Shown one piece after another: positions 16,419 to 23,629 of a DNA stretch of 64,000 nucleotides. Position 1 is the stretch's first letter. Each line of letters begins with the position of its first letter. A program made the position numbers and the translations under genes. The stretch is from Nocardia sp. NBC_00508 (GTDB taxonomy: Bacteria > Actinomycetota > Actinomycetes > Mycobacteriales > Mycobacteriaceae), in contig NZ_CP107852.1 of NCBI RefSeq assembly GCF_036346875.1, positions 6,076,001 through 6,140,000 of the forward strand. The letters run 5' to 3'. A model generated the notes under the pieces. The model did no database searches. It was not told the origin of the DNA and saw only the letters and a list, made by a program, of their open reading frames with translations.

Positions 16419-16625
16419 CTACTCCGCGATCTCGGTGCGCTCCCACCACTCGTAGACGGGCAGTTGCCCTTCGGGCGTGTCCAGGTGCCGCGGGGTGACC
16501 TTGAAATGCTCGTATCCGCCCCGATACGCGACCTTGAGCTCGACCCCCGGCGGGGTGATCGGCACGATGCGCTGGGGCAAGCCTTCCGGCCCGCCCTCGA
16601 GGAAAGCCTTGACCGCATTGCTCAT
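16419..16625 (-). CDS. small DUF5988-like protein
   Basis: A 68-residue protein, MSNAVKAFLEGGPEGLPQRI to the conserved ending EWWERTEIAE, with the central GGYEHFKVT typical of the DUF5988 family of Actinobacteria. The family has no known function; members often sit beside secondary-metabolism or regulatory genes. ATG 16625 has TACCAT 6 nt upstream, so it may be leaderless, although GAGG directly abuts the ATG. It reads toward the ArsR gene. Confidence 0.65.
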   Translation of the reverse strand: MSNAVKAFLEGGPEGLPQRIVPITPPGVELKVAYRGGYEHFKVTPRHLDTPEGQLPVYEWWERTEIAE

Positions 16626-16631
16626 CCTCGG

Positions 16632-16637
16632 ATGGTA
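16632..16637 (-). promoter_or_regulatory. -10 element of DUF5988-like gene
   Basis: On the minus strand TACCAT ends 6 nt before ATG 16625. Confidence 0.4.
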
Positions 16638-16666
16638 GAAGCGAGACGGCCCGGATCGTGGCAGAT

Positions 16667-17629
16667 TCAGGGTACGGCGAGTACCAATTTGCCCACGGTT
16701 CGCCCCGTGTCGCCCACAGCGTGCGCCTCGGCCGCCTCCGACAGCGGAAATATTCCGGCGATGGTCGGGCGCAGGTCGCCGGACTCGACGAGTCCGGCGA
16801 GCGCGCGCATGCCCGCGTGATCGTGTTCCACCAGCATCCGGACCGCGCGCACGCCGAGTGCGTCCGCCTCGCCCGCGAGGTCGAGCGGGCCCATGGCGCG
16901 CAACGTCACCAGCAGCCCGCCGGGACGCAGCGTGCGTAGCGAGCGAACGCTGTTGTCGTCATCGATCGAGTCCAGCACGACGTCGACATCGCGGACCGCC
17001 TCGGCGACATCGGTGTTGCGGTAGTCGATGACTTCGTCGGCGCCGATCCCGTGCAGGAACGCGTGGTTGGGCGCGCTGGCGGTGCCGATGACATACGCGC
17101 CGCGCGCTTTGGCGATCTGGACCGCGAAATGGCCGACGCCGCCGGCGGCCGCGTGGATCAGCACGCGCTGCCCCGCGCCCAGCTGAGCGGTGTCCACCAG
17201 CGCCTGCCAAGCGGTGAGCGCGGCGAGCGGGATGGCCGCGGCCTGCGCGTGGTCCAGGACGGCTGGTTTGTGCGCGAAAGCGCGAGCCGGACCGACGGTG
17301 TATTCGGCGCAGGCGCCGTGGCCGCCCGGGTAGGGGAGCATGCCGAAGACCTCGTCGCCGGGGCGGAACAGGGTGACGCCGATGCCGACGGACGCCACCT
17401 CACCGGAGACGTCCCAGCCGAGAACGAACGGCGGCTCGGGCAGGAACAGTCCCGCGACGGCGCGGTGCAGCCAGTCGGTCGGATTGAGTCCGGCGGCGCG
17501 CACCCGGATGAGGATCTGGCCAGGACCCGGAACCGGTTGGGGGAGTTGCGCTTCGGTGAGCACCTCGGGGCCGCCGAGGACGTGCTGGCTGATCGCGCGC
17601 ATGGTCGCGGTGCTGTCGGTATCGATCAT
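16667..17629 (-). CDS. MDR-family NADPH:quinone reductase-like oxidoreductase
   Basis: A 320-residue zinc-independent medium-chain dehydrogenase. An N-terminal GroES-like domain (AAGLNPTDWLHRA, FVLGWDVSGEV) precedes the Rossmann domain with VLIHAAAGGVGHFAVQIAKA and the nucleotide-binding end DEVIDYRN. It probably reduces quinones or enals with NADPH. I prefer ATG 17629 (MIDTDSTATMRAISQHV); ATG 17602 is the alternative. It is divergent from the GlxA-type regulator at 17700, and the shared 70-bp interval has a 10-bp-arm inverted repeat, so the regulator probably controls this gene. Confidence 0.87.
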   Translation of the reverse strand: MIDTDSTATMRAISQHVLGGPEVLTEAQLPQPVPGPGQILIRVRAAGLNPTDWLHRAVAGLFLPEPPFVLGWDVSGEVASVGIGVTLFRPGDEVFGMLPYPGGHGACAEYTVGPARAFAHKPAVLDHAQAAAIPLAALTAWQALVDTAQLGAGQRVLIHAAAGGVGHFAVQIAKARGAYVIGTASAPNHAFLHGIGADEVIDYRNTDVAEAVRDVDVVLDSIDDDNSVRSLRTLRPGGLLVTLRAMGPLDLAGEADALGVRAVRMLVEHDHAGMRALAGLVESGDLRPTIAGIFPLSEAAEAHAVGDTGRTVGKLVLAVP

Positions 17630-17664
17630 GGCTGCCAGCCTGCCGGGCGCGACCCGCGGAGAAA

Positions 17665-17701
17665 ATGGCACGATTGCCATTATTCGATATGATCGTGCCA
17701 T
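17665..17701 (+). promoter_or_regulatory. inverted-repeat operator and leaderless promoter of GlxA-type regulator
   Basis: ATGGCACGAT (17665-17674) and ATCGTGCCAT (17692-17701) are perfect 10-bp arms. ATGGCA (17665-17670) can act as -35, and TATGAT (17688-17693) is a near-consensus -10 at 17-bp spacing, ending 6 nt before ATG 17700. The right arm covers the predicted transcription start, so binding would be autoregulatory. Confidence 0.72.
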
Positions 17702-18686
17702 GGTGGCGGACGAAGTCGCACCACATCGGGTGGTGGTGCTCGCACTGGACGGGGTGTACCCCTTCGAACTCGGCATCCCGAATCGGGTATTCGGCAGCGC
17801 CGCAGGCAGATACGACGTGACCACCTGCTCGATCGACGGAGGCCCGGTGCGCAGCGCCGCGGATTTCGCGATCGCCGTGGCGCGCGACAGCCGGGCGCTG
17901 GAGACAGCCGACACGGTGGTGCTGCCTGCCTGCGATATCGCGGCAACCCTCTCGGGCACGCTGCCGCGGCGGGTGCTCGACGCGTTCGCACGCATCCGGC
18001 CCGGGACGAGGATCGTCGCGATCTGTACCGGCGCTTTCATCGCCGCCGCCGCGGGACTGCTCGACGGGCGCCCGGCCACCACGCACTGGAACCAGGCCGA
18101 ACGGTTCCGCCGCACCTTTCCTCGGGTGCGCCTCGACCCGGATGTGTTGTACGTCGATGACGGGGACGTCCTCACCTCGGCAGGCGCGGCGGCGGGGCTG
18201 GACGTGTGCCTGCACCTGGTGCGCCGCGACCACGGCAGCGCCGTCGCGAACTCGGTCGCTCGGCGCTGCATCGTCCCACCGTGGCGCGACGGCGGTCAGG
18301 CGCAGTACATCGAGCAGCCGGTTCCGCGCGCTACATCGGCCGGGACCGCGGCGGCCCGGGAGTGGGCCCTGGCCAACCTGCGTTCTCCGATCACCGTCGA
18401 CGAGTTGGCCGAGCGGGCGCGAATGAGCAAGCGCACCTTCGCCCGTCGCTTCCGCGACGAGGTGGGCCTGAGCCCGGGCCGCTGGCTGATCCAGCAGCGG
18501 GTCTTCCGCGCCAGGCATCTGCTGGAGACCACCGACCTGACCGTCGACCGGATCGCGGGCGAGGTCGGCTTCGCCACCGGTACCTCGCTGCGGCAGCATC
18601 TAACCGAGTCGATCGGCGTCGCACCGCAGGCTTATCGGCGCACGTTCCGTGCGCTGGTCGCCGTGCCGCGCCGAACGGTGGCCTGA
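17700..18686 (+). CDS. GlxA-family regulator (DJ-1/PfpI domain plus AraC HTH)
   Basis: A 328-residue regulator. Residues about 10-200 form a DJ-1/PfpI-like domain with the cysteine elbow AICTGAFIAAA. Residues about 220-325 carry two AraC helix-turn-helix units (VDELAERARMSKRTFARRFR and VDRIAGEVGFATGTSLRQHL). The sensed ligand is unknown. ATG 17700 is chosen because a near-perfect TATGAT box lies 6 nt upstream; the frame is open further upstream but antisense to the MDR gene. It probably controls the divergent reductase. Confidence 0.9.
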   Translation: MVADEVAPHRVVVLALDGVYPFELGIPNRVFGSAAGRYDVTTCSIDGGPVRSAADFAIAVARDSRALETADTVVLPACDIAATLSGTLPRRVLDAFARIRPGTRIVAICTGAFIAAAAGLLDGRPATTHWNQAERFRRTFPRVRLDPDVLYVDDGDVLTSAGAAAGLDVCLHLVRRDHGSAVANSVARRCIVPPWRDGGQAQYIEQPVPRATSAGTAAAREWALANLRSPITVDELAERARMSKRTFARRFRDEVGLSPGRWLIQQRVFRARHLLETTDLTVDRIAGEVGFATGTSLRQHLTESIGVAPQAYRRTFRALVAVPRRTVA

Positions 18687-18717
18687 CCGCGGCCGTTCGA
18701 GCAGGCAGAATACGGAC

Positions 18718-19233
18718 ATGGCCGAACTGGTGCTCGTGCGCGGCGACATCACCGAGCAGGCGGTCGACGCGGTGGTCAACGCGGCGAACTCGTCGCTGCT
18801 CGGCGGCGGGGGAGTCGACGGCGCGATCCATCGGCGCGGCGGCCCCGAGATCCTGGCCGAATGCCGCCAACTGCGCGCCTCGCGCTACCGCGCGGGGCTG
18901 CCGACCGGCGCGGCGGTGGCCACCACGGCGGGTCGCCTGCCTGCTCGGTGGGTGATCCACACGGTCGGCCCGGTATGGTCGGCGGCCGAGGACCGCTCCG
19001 CGCTGCTGGCTTCCTGCTACCGCGAATCCTTACGCGCGGCAGACCAATTGGGTGCGCGAACGGTCGCGTTCCCGGCCATCTCGACCGGTATCTACGGCTG
19101 GCCCATGGACGACGGCGCCCGGATCGCCGTGGAGACGGTGCGCGCGAGCGAGACCGGGGCGGCGGAAGTCCGTTTCGTCCTCTTCGGCGAGTCGGCTTAC
19201 GCGGCGTTCGCGAAGCGGGTCTCCGACAGCTGA
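18718..19233 (+). CDS. macro domain protein (ADP-ribose/O-acetyl-ADP-ribose hydrolase-like)
   Basis: A 171-residue single macro domain: LVRGDITEQAVDAVVNAANS, the phosphate loop LLGGGGVDGAIHRRGG, and FPAISTGIYGWPMDD near the C-terminus. The NAAN and GGGGVDGAIH features match the MacroD-type class that removes ADP-ribose from carboxylates or hydrolyses O-acetyl-ADP-ribose. ATG 18718 is preceded by CAGAAT 6 nt upstream and no Shine-Dalgarno sequence. There is no ADP-ribosyltransferase or sirtuin next to it. Confidence 0.93.
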   Translation: MAELVLVRGDITEQAVDAVVNAANSSLLGGGGVDGAIHRRGGPEILAECRQLRASRYRAGLPTGAAVATTAGRLPARWVIHTVGPVWSAAEDRSALLASCYRESLRAADQLGARTVAFPAISTGIYGWPMDDGARIAVETVRASETGAAEVRFVLFGESAYAAFAKRVSDS

Positions 19234-19357
19234 CACCGCGGCAGAACCTTCGACATCCTCGCCGGATTTCTGTCGTCCTCGATGACTGCCGTCGGCAAGA
19301 TCGCGTGCGAGGGTTGTCGGCCTTCCTCGACGATCCGGACTTGTCGGTGCCCTCTGG

Positions 19358-19363
19358 CATAGT
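19358..19363 (+). promoter_or_regulatory. -10 element of leaderless thioesterase gene
   Basis: CATAGT ends 7 nt before GTG 19371; no Shine-Dalgarno sequence is visible. Confidence 0.4.
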
Positions 19364-19370
19364 CGGGCCC

Positions 19371-19823
19371 GTGTCGTTCAGTACCCGCATCGAAGTCCGA
19401 GTGACCGACCTGGATCCGCAGTTGCACGTCACCGGCGCGGCCTACCACCAGTTCGCCGACCACGCGCGTTTCGCGTGCGTCCGAGCGGCGGGCGTCTCGG
19501 TCGACGAGTTGATCGCGGCGGGGCTCGGGCCGGTCAATCTGGAGACCGTGCTTCGTTTCCAGCGTGAATTACGCGGCGGCGACGCCGTGGACGTGTCCTG
19601 TAGTTGGCAATGGGGAGAGGGCAAGACCTATCGGGTCGAGCACGTCCTCACTCGCAGCGACGGAGTTGTCGCCGCGACGGTGACCAACGTCAGCGGTTTG
19701 CTCGACCTGACCGCGCGGCGTTTGGTCGCCGATCCCGCACACCAGTGGGCGACGAGGGCGTGCCGCCCGGAATTGCTCGGGCTACCGGGAGCGACGCGGG
19801 ACACCGCTGCGCTCGGCGGGTAG
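19371..19823 (+). CDS. hot-dog (4HBT) acyl-CoA thioesterase-like protein
   Basis: A 150-residue single hot-dog domain. The catalytic-loop region is VRVTDLDPQLHVTGAAYHQF, the FadM/YbgC-type pattern in which Asp acts on the thioester, followed by the long helix FADHARFACVRAAG. GTG 19371 lies 7 nt after CATAGT and starts right at the first strand (MSFSTRIEVRVTD). The 137-base spacer from the macro-domain gene shows nothing else. Substrate unknown. Confidence 0.83.
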   Translation: MSFSTRIEVRVTDLDPQLHVTGAAYHQFADHARFACVRAAGVSVDELIAAGLGPVNLETVLRFQRELRGGDAVDVSCSWQWGEGKTYRVEHVLTRSDGVVAATVTNVSGLLDLTARRLVADPAHQWATRACRPELLGLPGATRDTAALGG

Positions 19824-19862
19824 CCGGTCGTGTCGCTGGTCGGCGAAAGATCAAGCCTCCGC

Positions 19863-19885
19863 TAGACTCTCGAACAGTTGTTCGC
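19863..19885 (+). promoter_or_regulatory. ruvCAB promoter with LexA (SOS) box
   Basis: TAGACT at 19863-19868 is a -10 candidate. TCGAACAGTTGTTCGC at 19870-19885 contains GAAC-N4-GTTC, the actinobacterial/mycobacterial LexA site, overlapping the expected transcription start. DNA damage would thus induce ruvC, ruvA and ruvB together. Confidence 0.88.
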
Positions 19886-19904
19886 GTCTGCGAGAGGGGT
19901 TGTC

Positions 19905-20474
19905 GTGCGGGTGATGGGCGTCGACCCCGGACTCACCCGATGTGGCCTCAGCGTTGTCGAGGGCGGGTCGGGTCGGCAGGTCACCGCCCTGGATGTCGGC
20001 GTGGTGCGTACTCCCGCCGATCTGGATCTGGCCCAGCGCCTGCTCGCGGTCGCCGATGCCGCCGAACGCTGGATGGACACCCACGAACCGGGAGCCGTGG
20101 CGATCGAACGTGTCTTCGCCCAGCACAATGTCCGCACCGCCATGGGCACCGCACAGGCGGGTGGAGTGATCGCGCTGGCCGCGGCGCGGCGCGGGATCCC
20201 GGTCGCGTTCCACACCCCCAGCGAGGTGAAGGCGGCGGTCACCGGTAACGGCACCGCCGACAAGAAGCAGGTGACCGCCATGGTCACCCGCATCCTCGGC
20301 TTGCCGACCGCGCCGAAACCGGCGGACGCGGCGGATGCGCTCGCACTGGCCATCTGCCATTGTTGGCGGGCGCCGTTGCTGGAACGGATGGCGGCGGCCG
20401 AGGCCAAGGCGGCCGAGGCGCAGCGACGATACCGGCAACGACTGGCCGAACAACGGAAGGCGGTGCACAGGTGA
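19905..20474 (+). CDS. ruvC: crossover junction endodeoxyribonuclease RuvC
   Basis: A 189-residue RNase H-fold resolvase that cleaves Holliday junctions. The first catalytic aspartate is Asp7 in VMGVDPGLTRCG; the second acidic residue lies in VAIERVFAQHN and the last pair in PADAADALALAICH. GTG 19905 follows GAGAGGGG. A Lys/Arg/Ala-rich tail of about 25 residues extends past the core. The stop overlaps the ruvA GTG by 4 nt. Confidence 0.96.
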   Translation: MRVMGVDPGLTRCGLSVVEGGSGRQVTALDVGVVRTPADLDLAQRLLAVADAAERWMDTHEPGAVAIERVFAQHNVRTAMGTAQAGGVIALAAARRGIPVAFHTPSEVKAAVTGNGTADKKQVTAMVTRILGLPTAPKPADAADALALAICHCWRAPLLERMAAAEAKAAEAQRRYRQRLAEQRKAVHR

Positions 20475-21076
20475 TCGCGTCGGTTCGCGGTGAGGTGCTG
20501 GAGATCGCCCTCGACCACGCGGTGATCGAGGCGGCCGGGGTCGGCTACCGGCTCAACGCCACCCCGTCCACCCTGGCCGGGCTCACCCGCGGAGCGGAAA
20601 CCAGGCTCTACACCGCGATGATCGTTCGCGAGGATTCGATGACCCTCTACGGTTTCGCCGACACCGAGGCCCGCGACTTGTTCGGCCTGCTGCAAACCGT
20701 CTCCGGCGTGGGGCCTCGCCTCGCGATGGCGGTGTTGGCCGTGCTCGAGCCCGAGGCGCTGCGCAAGGCGCTGGCCGAGAGCAACGTGGCCGCGCTGACC
20801 AGGGTGCCCGGCATCGGCAAGCGCGGCGCCGAACGCATGGTGGTGGAACTGCGCGACAAGGTGAATCTCGTTCCGGTGCCGTCCGGTCCGCCCGGATCGA
20901 CGCCCGCCGCGGTGCTCACGCCGGTGCGCGATCAGGTCGTCGAGGCGCTCATCGGACTCGGTTTCGCCGTCAAGCAGGCCGAGCAGGCGGTCGACACGGT
21001 GCTGGCCGACCAGCCTGCCGCCGATACTTCCGCCGCACTGCGGGCCGCGCTCGGCCTGCTCGGCAAGAACCGGTAA
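20471..21076 (+). CDS. ruvA: Holliday junction branch migration protein RuvA
   Basis: A 201-residue DNA-binding subunit. It has the N-terminal OB fold (MIASVRGEVLEIALDHAVIE), paired helix-hairpin-helix motifs with FGLLQTVSGVGPRLAMAVL and LTRVPGIGKRGAERMVVELR, and a C-terminal three-helix RuvB-binding domain (ALIGLGFAVKQAEQAVDTVL). It overlaps ruvC by GTGA and ends 6 nt before ruvB. Confidence 0.96.
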   Translation: MIASVRGEVLEIALDHAVIEAAGVGYRLNATPSTLAGLTRGAETRLYTAMIVREDSMTLYGFADTEARDLFGLLQTVSGVGPRLAMAVLAVLEPEALRKALAESNVAALTRVPGIGKRGAERMVVELRDKVNLVPVPSGPPGSTPAAVLTPVRDQVVEALIGLGFAVKQAEQAVDTVLADQPAADTSAALRAALGLLGKNR

Positions 21077-21082
21077 GGCGTC

Positions 21083-22165
21083 ATGGACTATCCGGAGGAA
21101 CCCACCGAATCCCAGGTCAGCCCGCGCTATATGAAATCCGACGGCGAGATCGAGGCGAGCCTGCGCCCGAAGTCGCTGGACGACTTCATCGGTCAACCCC
21201 GAGTTCGCGAACAGCTGGCGCTGGTGTTGCGCGGTGCCAAGCAGCGCGGCGGCACGCCGGATCACGTCTTGCTGTCCGGTCCGCCGGGTCTCGGCAAGAC
21301 CAGCATGGCGATGATCATCGCCGCGGAGCTCGGCACCGCTTTGCGAATCACGTCGGGGCCGGCGCTGGAACGGGCCGGCGACCTGGCGGCCATGCTCAGC
21401 AACCTGGTCGAAGGCGACGTGTTGTTCATCGACGAGATTCATCGCATGGCCAGGCCCGCCGAAGAGATGCTGTACCTGGCGATGGAGGACTTCCGGGTCG
21501 ACGTGATCGTCGGAAAGGGGCCGGGCGCGACCTCGATTCCGCTGGATATCGCGCCGTTCACCCTGGTCGGTGCCACCACCAGGTCAGGAGCGCTGACCGG
21601 CCCGCTGCGCGACCGTTTCGGTTTCACCGGGCACATGGACTTCTACGAGCCCGGCGAGTTGCTGCGCATTCTGCTGCGTTCGGCGCACATCCTCGGCGTC
21701 GGCGTCGAGGAGGACGCGGCCGCGGAGATCGCGGACCGCTCGCGCGGCACGCCTCGGATCGCCAACCGCCTGCTGCGCCGCGTGCGCGATTACGCGGAGG
21801 TCCGCGCCGACGGCTGGATCACCCGGCCCATCGCCCAAGCCGCGCTCGAGGTCTACGACGTGGACGTACTCGGCCTCGACCGCCTGGACCGCGCGGTCCT
21901 CGGCGCGCTGGTCCGCAGTTTCGGCGGCGGCCCGGTCGGCGTGTCCACCCTGGCCGTCGCGGTCGGGGAGGAGGCCGCCACTGTCGAGGAAGTATGCGAA
22001 CCTTTCCTGGTTCGCGCGGGCATGATCGCGCGGACCCCGCGCGGCCGGGTCGCCACCGCCGCGGCCTGGGAGCACCTCGGTCTCGTCCCGCCGCCCGATC
22101 TGGTTTTCGGCTCCATAGAAGTGCGCGGCCGCGAGCCGCACCCCACCCTCGACCTGTTCGACTGA
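21083..22165 (+). CDS. ruvB: Holliday junction helicase RuvB
   Basis: A 360-residue AAA+ motor of the RuvAB branch-migration complex. Walker A GPPGLGKTS lies near residue 66, Walker B VLFIDEIHRM near 114, sensor 1 LVGATTRSG, the arginine-finger region GPLRDRFGF and the C-terminal winged helix (EEVCEPFLVRAGMIARTPRG). Co-transcribed with ruvC and ruvA under the LexA box. Confidence 0.97.
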   Translation: MDYPEEPTESQVSPRYMKSDGEIEASLRPKSLDDFIGQPRVREQLALVLRGAKQRGGTPDHVLLSGPPGLGKTSMAMIIAAELGTALRITSGPALERAGDLAAMLSNLVEGDVLFIDEIHRMARPAEEMLYLAMEDFRVDVIVGKGPGATSIPLDIAPFTLVGATTRSGALTGPLRDRFGFTGHMDFYEPGELLRILLRSAHILGVGVEEDAAAEIADRSRGTPRIANRLLRRVRDYAEVRADGWITRPIAQAALEVYDVDVLGLDRLDRAVLGALVRSFGGGPVGVSTLAVAVGEEAATVEEVCEPFLVRAGMIARTPRGRVATAAAWEHLGLVPPPDLVFGSIEVRGREPHPTLDLFD

Positions 22166-22213
22166 CCCCGGCCGCGAAGCCGCTGTGCACACCGAACCCG
22201 AGCGGGCGGGTGG

Positions 22214-22777
22214 TCAGCGGCGATTGCGGAGCGCGGTGGCGACCAGATCGAGGAATGCGTCGACTTCGTCGCGTTGATAGCCGCGGGTGCCGAGGCGGGC
22301 CTCGGTGAAGCGGACGGCGCGGACGTCGTCGATGGTGAGGCTGCCCGGCCCGCCGTGCGCGAGGGTCGCGGCGACCAAGTCGAGGAACGCGCCGACCTCT
22401 TCTTCGTTGTAGCCGCGCCGGCCGACCGGCGCCTGGGTGAACCGCATCCGGTGCACATCGTCCGGAGTGAGCGGCATGTGTCCGTTGCCGTTCGCGGCAG
22501 GCACCGGGCGAACGCCGCGCTGGCGGAACTCGAGCTCGACCCGGACCTGGTCGAGATACTCGTCCACCTGGTCGGCTCGATAGCCGCGCTCGCCGGAGCG
22601 GGGTGCGTCGAAGCCGACGTGGCGGAGATCGTCCGCGGCAAGCGCGCCCTGTCCGGCCAGGGTCGCGGCGACGAGCTCGAGGAAGGCGTCGACCTCGTCC
22701 GCGTGGTAACCGCGATGCCCGAGTGGCGGGGTCGCGAAACGGGTCCGGCGCACATCCTCGGGGATCACGGGCGACAT
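22214..22777 (-). CDS. protein with four tandem DivIVA-domain-like repeats
   Basis: A 187-residue protein made almost entirely of four copies of a roughly 35-residue unit. Each unit has D(D/E)(V/L)...F..P..G.RGY..(D/E)(E/Q)V..(F/Y)LD(L/Q)V, for example GRRGYNEEEVGAFLDLV and GTRGYQRDEVDAFLDLV. The same pattern forms the N-terminal membrane-binding segment of DivIVA/Wag31. The long coiled coil of Wag31 is absent. ATG 22777 (MSPVIPEDV) is chosen because the open frame upstream does not resemble the repeats. A role in polar growth or membrane-curvature sensing is an inference. Confidence 0.8.
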   Translation of the reverse strand: MSPVIPEDVRRTRFATPPLGHRGYHADEVDAFLELVAATLAGQGALAADDLRHVGFDAPRSGERGYRADQVDEYLDQVRVELEFRQRGVRPVPAANGNGHMPLTPDDVHRMRFTQAPVGRRGYNEEEVGAFLDLVAATLAHGGPGSLTIDDVRAVRFTEARLGTRGYQRDEVDAFLDLVATALRNRR

Positions 22778-22927
22778 TCTGTCAGGCGTGGCGCGCCGGA
22801 CCGCGCAAAAGCGAAATTTCGGAATTCCGCCGCCAATCGCGAACAAGGGCCGTCCCCCTGGTGAAACGTCGGATCGGCGCGTCTCACCCTAGCGCCCGCG
22901 GTCCTGTCAGGGGGACCGGCGAGTTGC

Positions 22928-23551
22928 TCAGTCCTTGCGGACGCCATCGACGAGCAGGCGGCGGATCGCCTCGTTCAGCCCGGCGATCGAGGCTGCGTCG
23001 GGTTCGCGCAGTGCGTAGACGATGCCGGCGATCAGCATGCCGGTGACCGCCCGCGCCGTGTTCGCGGCGTCCAGGTCCGCGCGCAGGTAGCCGAGTTCGA
23101 CACCATGATCGAGATACCCCGCCGTCAGCGCGTCGGCTGTGTCGAGCAGACCGTACAACCGCTGAGTGAGCTCGTCATCGATGCCGGTGGCGTGGAACAG
23201 CAGCAGTTGGGCCACCCGGCGATCGGCGATCAGGATCTCGGTGAGGGCGACCCCGATACGGTCGATCTGGGCACGGTATTCGTCCAGGGTGCCGGCCGCG
23301 TCCGGGGCGTTCTCGGTACCGAGGGCGGCGATGATGCGCGCGGCCAGGTCATCGATGACGTGGTCGATGATGTCGCGCTTGTTGCTGAAATAGCGATAGA
23401 AGGTGCCGTGCCCGATGCCCAGCTGACCCGCGATGTCGGCGATGCCGGTGGCGTGATAGCCCTTCTCCGCGAAACAGGAGAAGGCCGTGTCGATGATCTC
23501 CTGGCGCAGTTCCGCTTTGCGTCGCTCGGCACGCGTGGATGGCTTCGTCAC
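22928..23551 (-). CDS. TetR-family transcriptional repressor
   Basis: A 207-residue TetR protein. Its helix-turn-helix is EIIDTAFSCFAEKGYHATGI followed by ADIAGQLGIGHGTFYRYFSN. GTG 23551 (MTKPSTRAERRK) is favoured because TATCAT lies 7 nt upstream; the in-frame ATG at 23593 would sit inside the palindromic operator. It is divergent from the flavin monooxygenase at 23630 and probably represses it. The inducer is unknown, perhaps a ketone or steroid-like substrate of that enzyme. Confidence 0.88.
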   Translation of the reverse strand: MTKPSTRAERRKAELRQEIIDTAFSCFAEKGYHATGIADIAGQLGIGHGTFYRYFSNKRDIIDHVIDDLAARIIAALGTENAPDAAGTLDEYRAQIDRIGVALTEILIADRRVAQLLLFHATGIDDELTQRLYGLLDTADALTAGYLDHGVELGYLRADLDAANTARAVTGMLIAGIVYALREPDAASIAGLNEAIRRLLVDGVRKD

Positions 23552-23558
23552 CCTGTCG

Positions 23559-23596
23559 ATGATACAGTCGTCAGCAACGGAATGATGTGTCATTCC
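23559..23596 (-). promoter_or_regulatory. TetR operator and promoter in divergent region
   Basis: GGAATGA (23579-23585) and TCATTCC (23590-23596) are perfect 7-bp arms around TGTG. On the minus strand TATCAT (23564-23559) is a -10 box 7 nt before the TetR GTG. The operator would lie at -20 to -45 of the regulator and just upstream of the monooxygenase. Confidence 0.72.
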
Positions 23597-23629
23597 CTGA
23601 TATGTGGTTCAGTTAGCAGGAGGTTCGGC

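Noticed and set aside
23551..23593. TetR start at ATG 23593
   Set aside because: That start falls within the palindromic operator; GTG 23551 has a TATCAT box 7 nt upstream and begins just before the typical N-terminal arm.
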